This document shows positions 5,223 to 8,207 of a stretch of DNA of 8,207 nt, one piece after another; the first letter of the stretch is position 1, and each line of letters starts with the position of its first letter. The notes under the pieces are model-generated. The model made no database searches. It saw only the letters and a program-made list of their open reading frames with translations, and had not been told where the DNA came from. Both the position numbers and the translations under genes were made by a program. Location of the stretch: positions 1 through 8,207 of the forward strand of contig JACQRN010000181.1 in NCBI GenBank assembly GCA_016206515.1, read 5' to 3'. The stretch is from Planctomycetota bacterium (GTDB lineage: Bacteria > Planctomycetota > SBBH01 > JACQRN01).

Positions 5223-6593
5223 ATGCGCCAACTCCAATACCGCGTCGTCCGGCCGAAGCTGCGGAAGAACCTCGCGGTCGTGAAGCTCAAGGGGTTCATC
5301 AATGCGGCGTCGATCCAGGAGTTCGAGTCGATGCTCGACGAGCTCCTCCTCGAGAAGCGGCTCGACGTCGTCCTCGACTTCAACCAGGTCGGGTACGTCA
5401 ACTCCACCGGGATCAGCGCGATCGTCAACTACCACCACTCCTGGCGCGCCAAGGGGGACGACCTGGCGCTGATCCGCGTCCACCGCTCGGTGGCGGTCGT
5501 GATGCACCAGCTCGGACTCACGCCGATCGTCCCGATCCTGAAGGACGAGCAGGAGGCGCTTGACTACCTGGAGCGCGCCACCTCCGGCGCGCGGGTCCAC
5601 GCGACGTTCGAGGACTGGCTCGCCAAGCGCCGGGGGACGCCGGGGGACGCCGCGAAGTCGCCGTACCTCCTCCCGCTGGCGCGGACCCAGCCGATCGAGA
5701 TCCCCGCGAACCTGTCGGTGCTGATCATCGAGCCAACACCGGACCCGTTCACCGATGTCCTCGAGCGCAGACTCAAGAAGCGCCGCGCGGCGGTCCGGCT
5801 CGTCCACGACTGCGTCGAGGCGCTTCGGATCTTCGATCAGGTGAACCCCTCGGTGATCATCCTGCGCGACTCGGTCCCGCAGGCGGACGAGTTCCTCGCG
5901 AAGATCAAGGTGGAGCGGGGCAAGTCGCTCGCCTCGGTGATCAAGGTCTGCACGCCGAGGGAGAAGGAACTGGCGCCCCCCGAGTTCAAGATCTGGGAGA
6001 ACGACTCGTTCGCGGAGCCGTTCGAGATCCAGGAACTGTTCACGCTGACCGAGCACGAGTTGCGGCGCGTCCCGCAGGACCGCAAGATCGTCCTGCACCA
6101 CACCCGGTTCCAGTTCCGCACGACCGACCTGAACCTCGAGCGCGCCCACAAGCTGTCTCACGACCTCGTCCACCGCTCGGGGCTGCCGGAGGACCAGGCC
6201 CAGGCGATGACGGCGGCCGTCAAGGAGGCGATCGACAACGGCGTGCGCCATGGCCACCGCTCGAACCAGAAGAAGGTCGTCGACGTCACGTTCCTCCTCG
6301 ACCGGGAGAAGATCCTGGTGACCGTCGAGGATCAGGGGGAGGGGTTCGACTACCGCTTCTACGTGGACCAGCTGCGCGACGAGGACGCCTACGTCCGCGC
6401 GCGGAAGGTCCACGAGTCCGGCCGTCGCGGCGGGCTGGGGATCCTCCTGATGTACCGCTGCTGCGACAAGATCGAGTACCTCGGGCGCGGGAACATCGTG
6501 CGCCTGACGAAGCTCCTGCGGAAACCCTCCGCCGCAGCCGCCCCGACTGCCCCCGCACAGACCAAGCCCGCCGCCGGGAAGCGGAGCGCGTAG
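5223..6593 (+). CDS. STAS - pseudo-receiver - GHKL ATPase fusion (partner-switching-like regulator)
   Basis: Three domains lie in one 456-residue soluble chain. Residues 5-116 form a STAS domain like SpoIIAA/RsbV, with LDVVLDFNQVGYVNSTGIS carrying the Ser61-Thr62-Gly motif where such antagonists are phosphorylated. Residues about 164-283 resemble a CheY receiver (SVLIIEP, PSVIILRDSVPQ, KVCTP, SFAEPF), but the phosphoacceptor column seems to be Arg215 and the conserved Lys before the final Pro is Glu265, so it is probably not phosphorylated. Residues about 290-433 form an ATP-binding domain like SpoIIAB/RsbW: N-box AAVKEAIDNGVRHGH (Glu335, Asn339), G1 VEDQGEGF (Asp370), and glycine loop GRRGGLGILLMYRC. 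An Ala/Pro/Lys tail ends it. In known systems STAS antagonist and kinase are separate proteins that control a sigma factor or other output. No sigma factor is nearby, so the target is unknown. Domain calls are firm; the role is inferred. Confidence 0.88.
   Translation: MRQLQYRVVRPKLRKNLAVVKLKGFINAASIQEFESMLDELLLEKRLDVVLDFNQVGYVNSTGISAIVNYHHSWRAKGDDLALIRVHRSVAVVMHQLGLTPIVPILKDEQEALDYLERATSGARVHATFEDWLAKRRGTPGDAAKSPYLLPLARTQPIEIPANLSVLIIEPTPDPFTDVLERRLKKRRAAVRLVHDCVEALRIFDQVNPSVIILRDSVPQADEFLAKIKVERGKSLASVIKVCTPREKELAPPEFKIWENDSFAEPFEIQELFTLTEHELRRVPQDRKIVLHHTRFQFRTTDLNLERAHKLSHDLVHRSGLPEDQAQAMTAAVKEAIDNGVRHGHRSNQKKVVDVTFLLDREKILVTVEDQGEGFDYRFYVDQLRDEDAYVRARKVHESGRRGGLGILLMYRCCDKIEYLGRGNIVRLTKLLRKPSAAAAPTAPAQTKPAAGKRSA
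5631..5650 (+). repeat. Perfect 10-bp tandem duplication in the STAS-receiver linker
   Basis: The decamer CGGGGGACGC occurs twice head to tail. It encodes part of an Arg/Gly/Pro linker (residues about 137-143) between the STAS and receiver domains. The unit length is not a multiple of three, so gain or loss of a copy would shift the frame. Confidence 0.8.
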
Positions 6594-6683
6594 GTCGGCC
6601 GAACACCCCACGATGTTTCGTCCTGCGCGAGGCGCGATGCATCCGGCGCAAGTATTCGGACCGGCCCCATTGGGATGTAGGCG

Positions 6684-6706
6684 TTGGGATTTTGGATTTG
6701 GGATTT
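6684..6706 (+). repeat. T/G-rich low-complexity GGGATTT-type repeat upstream of radA
   Basis: TTGGGATTTTGGATTTGGGA followed by TTT repeats a GGATTT unit about three times and is far richer in T than anything else in the window. It lies in the 151-base gap between the fusion gene and radA. It codes for nothing recognisable. It could be a dispersed repeat remnant or an AT-rich promoter-proximal element. Confidence 0.5.
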
Positions 6707-6730
6707 CACTTTTCTGTCCCCCCCCTCCCG

Positions 6731-6736
6731 TATCCT
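6731..6736 (+). promoter_or_regulatory. Candidate -10 box of a leaderless radA transcript
   Basis: TATCCT matches TATAAT at four of six bases and ends 8 bases before the radA ATG at 6745. The sequence before that ATG is pyrimidine-rich with no Shine-Dalgarno, so a leaderless transcript is plausible. No clear -35 box is seen. Confidence 0.3.
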
Positions 6737-6744
6737 CCGTGCCG

Positions 6745-8130
6745 ATGGCACGAACGCGCGATGCCCATGTCTGCTCGGCGTGCGGGGCATCCGCCCCCCG
6801 CTGGGCCGGGCGATGCGGCTCGTGCGGGGAGTGGAACACGCTCGCGCCGACGCGCGCCCCCTGCCCGGCCGGTACGGACCGCCCGGTGCCGATCGATCAG
6901 GTCGACGGGGCGGACGCCTCGTCCGTCCCGACCGGGATCGGGGAGTGGGACCGCGTCCTGGGGGGAGGGCTCCCGTCGTCGGGGCTCCTCCTCCTCGCGG
7001 GAGAACCCGGGATCGGGAAGTCGACGCTGGCGCTGCAGGTCGCGGCATCCGCGGCGCGCGGCGCGGACATCCTGTACGCCTGCGCGGAGGAGTCGCCGGC
7101 CCAGGTGCGGCGGCGCGCCGAGAGGCTTGGGGCCCTCCCGTCACGGCTCCTGCTATCGGCCCCGAGGGACATGGCGGAGCTCGCCGCACAGGTCGCCCAG
7201 ACCTCTCCGGCGCTCGTCATCGTCGATTCGGTCCAGTCCCTCGCCGACCCGGGGGAGGCCGCCTCGGGGAGCGCCTCGCAGGTGCGAGCGTGCGCCGCGG
7301 GGTTGGCTCCCCTTGCGCGGCGGGAAGGGCGCACCGTCCTCCTCGTGGGGCATGTGACGAAGGAGGGCGCAGTCGCGGGACCGCGGACCCTCGAGCACCT
7401 CGTGGACGCTGTGCTCTTGTTTGAAGGGGAATGCAAAGGGGAACGGGGCGGCCCGACGCGGGTCCTGCGCGCGCTGAAAAACCGCTTCGGCTCCACGGAG
7501 GAGATCGGCCTGTTTCGGATGGAGGAGGACGGGCTGCACACGGTCGACGACCCTTCCGCCCTCTTCCGCTCCCGGCGCGGGGAGGGCGCCCCCGGGAGCG
7601 CCCTGACGGTCGCCATGGAAGGGCGGCGCCCCCTCCTTGTGGAGATCCAGGCGCTCACCTCCCCCGCGCGGCTCTCCCACCCCGAACGGCGGGCGTCCGG
7701 GATCGATCCGGGCCGACTCCCGCTCCTGCTGGCGGTCCTCGAGCGCCACGCGGGGCTGCCGGTCACCGGCCTCGACTGCTTCGTGAACGTCGTCGGGGGG
7801 CTTCGCCTGGCCGAGCGATCCTGCGACCTCGCCGTGGCGGTCGCGATCGCCTCCGCGTACCTGGGGGTCCCCCACCCTTCCGACGCCGTCGTCCTCGGGG
7901 AGGTGGGCCTGACCGGGGAGGTGCTTCCCGTGCCGTCGCTTCCGCGGCGGCTCCAGGAAGCCTCCCGGCTCGGCTGCCCGCGGGGCACGGTCCCCTCGCA
8001 GGACGGCGCGCAGGCACGCGCCGGCTATACGGGCGTCGCGCGGCTCGCGGCGGCGCTGCGGCCGCTTCTTCCCGAGATTCCCACAATTCCCGGCGCGGAT
8101 GGCGCGGGACGCCTCCGGGAAACCGGATGA
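6745..8130 (+). CDS. radA: DNA repair protein RadA (branch-migration ATPase)
   Basis: RadA (Sms) is a RecA-like, DnaB-like ATPase that speeds branch migration in recombinational repair. The 461-residue product is almost exactly the family length. It has an N-terminal four-cysteine zinc finger (Cys10, Cys13, Cys24, Cys27, ending in CGEW), Walker A GEPGIGKST at 86-94, Walker B LVIVDSVQ at 157-164, the RadA signature KNRFG at 245-249, and a C-terminal Lon-protease-like domain from about 285 (FVNVVGGLRLAERSCDLAVA, then VVLGEVGLTGEV). The ATG at 6745 is chosen because it places the zinc finger at the N-terminus; the frame is open to 6613 without RadA similarity. No ribosome site precedes it. The stop overlaps the next start (ATGA), suggesting coupling to the downstream gene. 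Confidence 0.97.
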   Translation: MARTRDAHVCSACGASAPRWAGRCGSCGEWNTLAPTRAPCPAGTDRPVPIDQVDGADASSVPTGIGEWDRVLGGGLPSSGLLLLAGEPGIGKSTLALQVAASAARGADILYACAEESPAQVRRRAERLGALPSRLLLSAPRDMAELAAQVAQTSPALVIVDSVQSLADPGEAASGSASQVRACAAGLAPLARREGRTVLLVGHVTKEGAVAGPRTLEHLVDAVLLFEGECKGERGGPTRVLRALKNRFGSTEEIGLFRMEEDGLHTVDDPSALFRSRRGEGAPGSALTVAMEGRRPLLVEIQALTSPARLSHPERRASGIDPGRLPLLLAVLERHAGLPVTGLDCFVNVVGGLRLAERSCDLAVAVAIASAYLGVPHPSDAVVLGEVGLTGEVLPVPSLPRRLQEASRLGCPRGTVPSQDGAQARAGYTGVARLAAALRPLLPEIPTIPGADGAGRLRETG

Positions 8131-8207
8131 AGGAACCCCCCACGCCCCCCCCCTCGCCGTTGATCCGCCTGCGGGGCGCTGGTACCGTGCGGGTGTGCCG
8201 CGCAGAA
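8127..8207 (+). CDS. 5' end of an unidentified gene, cut by the window edge
   Basis: An open frame begins with an ATG overlapping the radA stop (ATGA) and stays open for the remaining 27 codons. The visible peptide starts MKEPPTPPPSPLIRLRGAG and includes a proline-rich run encoded partly by nine C at 8145-8153. No domain is recognisable in so few residues. The overlap favours a real gene coupled to radA, but a later start is possible. Confidence 0.4.
   Translation, partial: MKEPPTPPPSPLIRLRGAGTVRVCRAE

Noticed and set aside
6594..6744. tRNA, small RNA or classic terminator in the gap before radA
   Set aside because: I found no cloverleaf, no strong GC hairpin followed by T-run and no conserved riboswitch core.
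5136..6839. 567-codon open frame antisense to the STAS/ATPase gene
   Set aside because: It mirrors the codon bias of the plus-strand gene, is rich in Asp/Arg/Leu/Val shadow codons and shows no domain.
6897..7988. 363-codon minus-strand frame opposite radA
   Set aside because: It is the antisense of well-conserved RadA motifs and is Ser/Arg/Pro-rich with no recognisable domain.

Overview
The window is a very GC-rich stretch of bacterial chromosome. It is densely coded, with ATGA and TTGA start/stop overlaps, G- or C-rich intergenic hairpins and strong G/C codon bias that leaves long empty shadow frames open. An FtsQ-type division protein, a periplasmic HtrA protease with a signal peptide, and a mixture of Shine-Dalgarno and apparently leaderless starts fit a high-GC Gram-negative lineage. 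I cannot name the phylum from this sequence. Most genes are housekeeping genes; there is no sign of a prophage, transposon, CRISPR array or RNA gene.

Minus strand, right to left from 5139 to 59: a compact uvrC (nucleotide excision repair nuclease), rsmD (16S rRNA guanine-966 N2-methyltransferase, broken by a one-base frame disruption in a G8 tract), an htrA/degP-type periplasmic serine protease with two PDZ domains, then after a 147-base gap rich in inverted repeats ddl (D-Ala-D-Ala ligase) and ftsQ (divisome POTRA protein). uvrC-rsmD and rsmD-htrA overlap by ATGA, and ddl-ftsQ by TTGA, so they form two translationally coupled blocks on one strand. ddl-ftsQ is a fragment of the classic division and cell wall (dcw) cluster, here joined to repair, ribosome-modification and protein-quality genes instead of murC/murB. 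Window positions 1-58 hold two overlapping palindromes.

Plus strand, 5223 to the right end: across an 83-base divergent promoter region from uvrC lies the most unusual gene. It is a single polypeptide joining a STAS anti-sigma-antagonist-like domain, a degenerate receiver domain and a C-terminal GHKL (SpoIIAB/RsbW-like) ATPase. It looks like both halves of a partner-switching module in one chain. After a 151-base gap comes radA, a full-length recombination/branch-migration ATPase. A further gene starts inside the radA stop codon and runs off the window.

The parts most worth a second look are the STAS-receiver-kinase fusion, the rsmD frame disruption, the shortened UvrC without its helix-hairpin-helix domain, -10-like hexamers placed so that uvrC and radA could be leaderless, and interleaved inverted repeats between htrA and ddl that could form a pseudoknot or two alternative hairpins.
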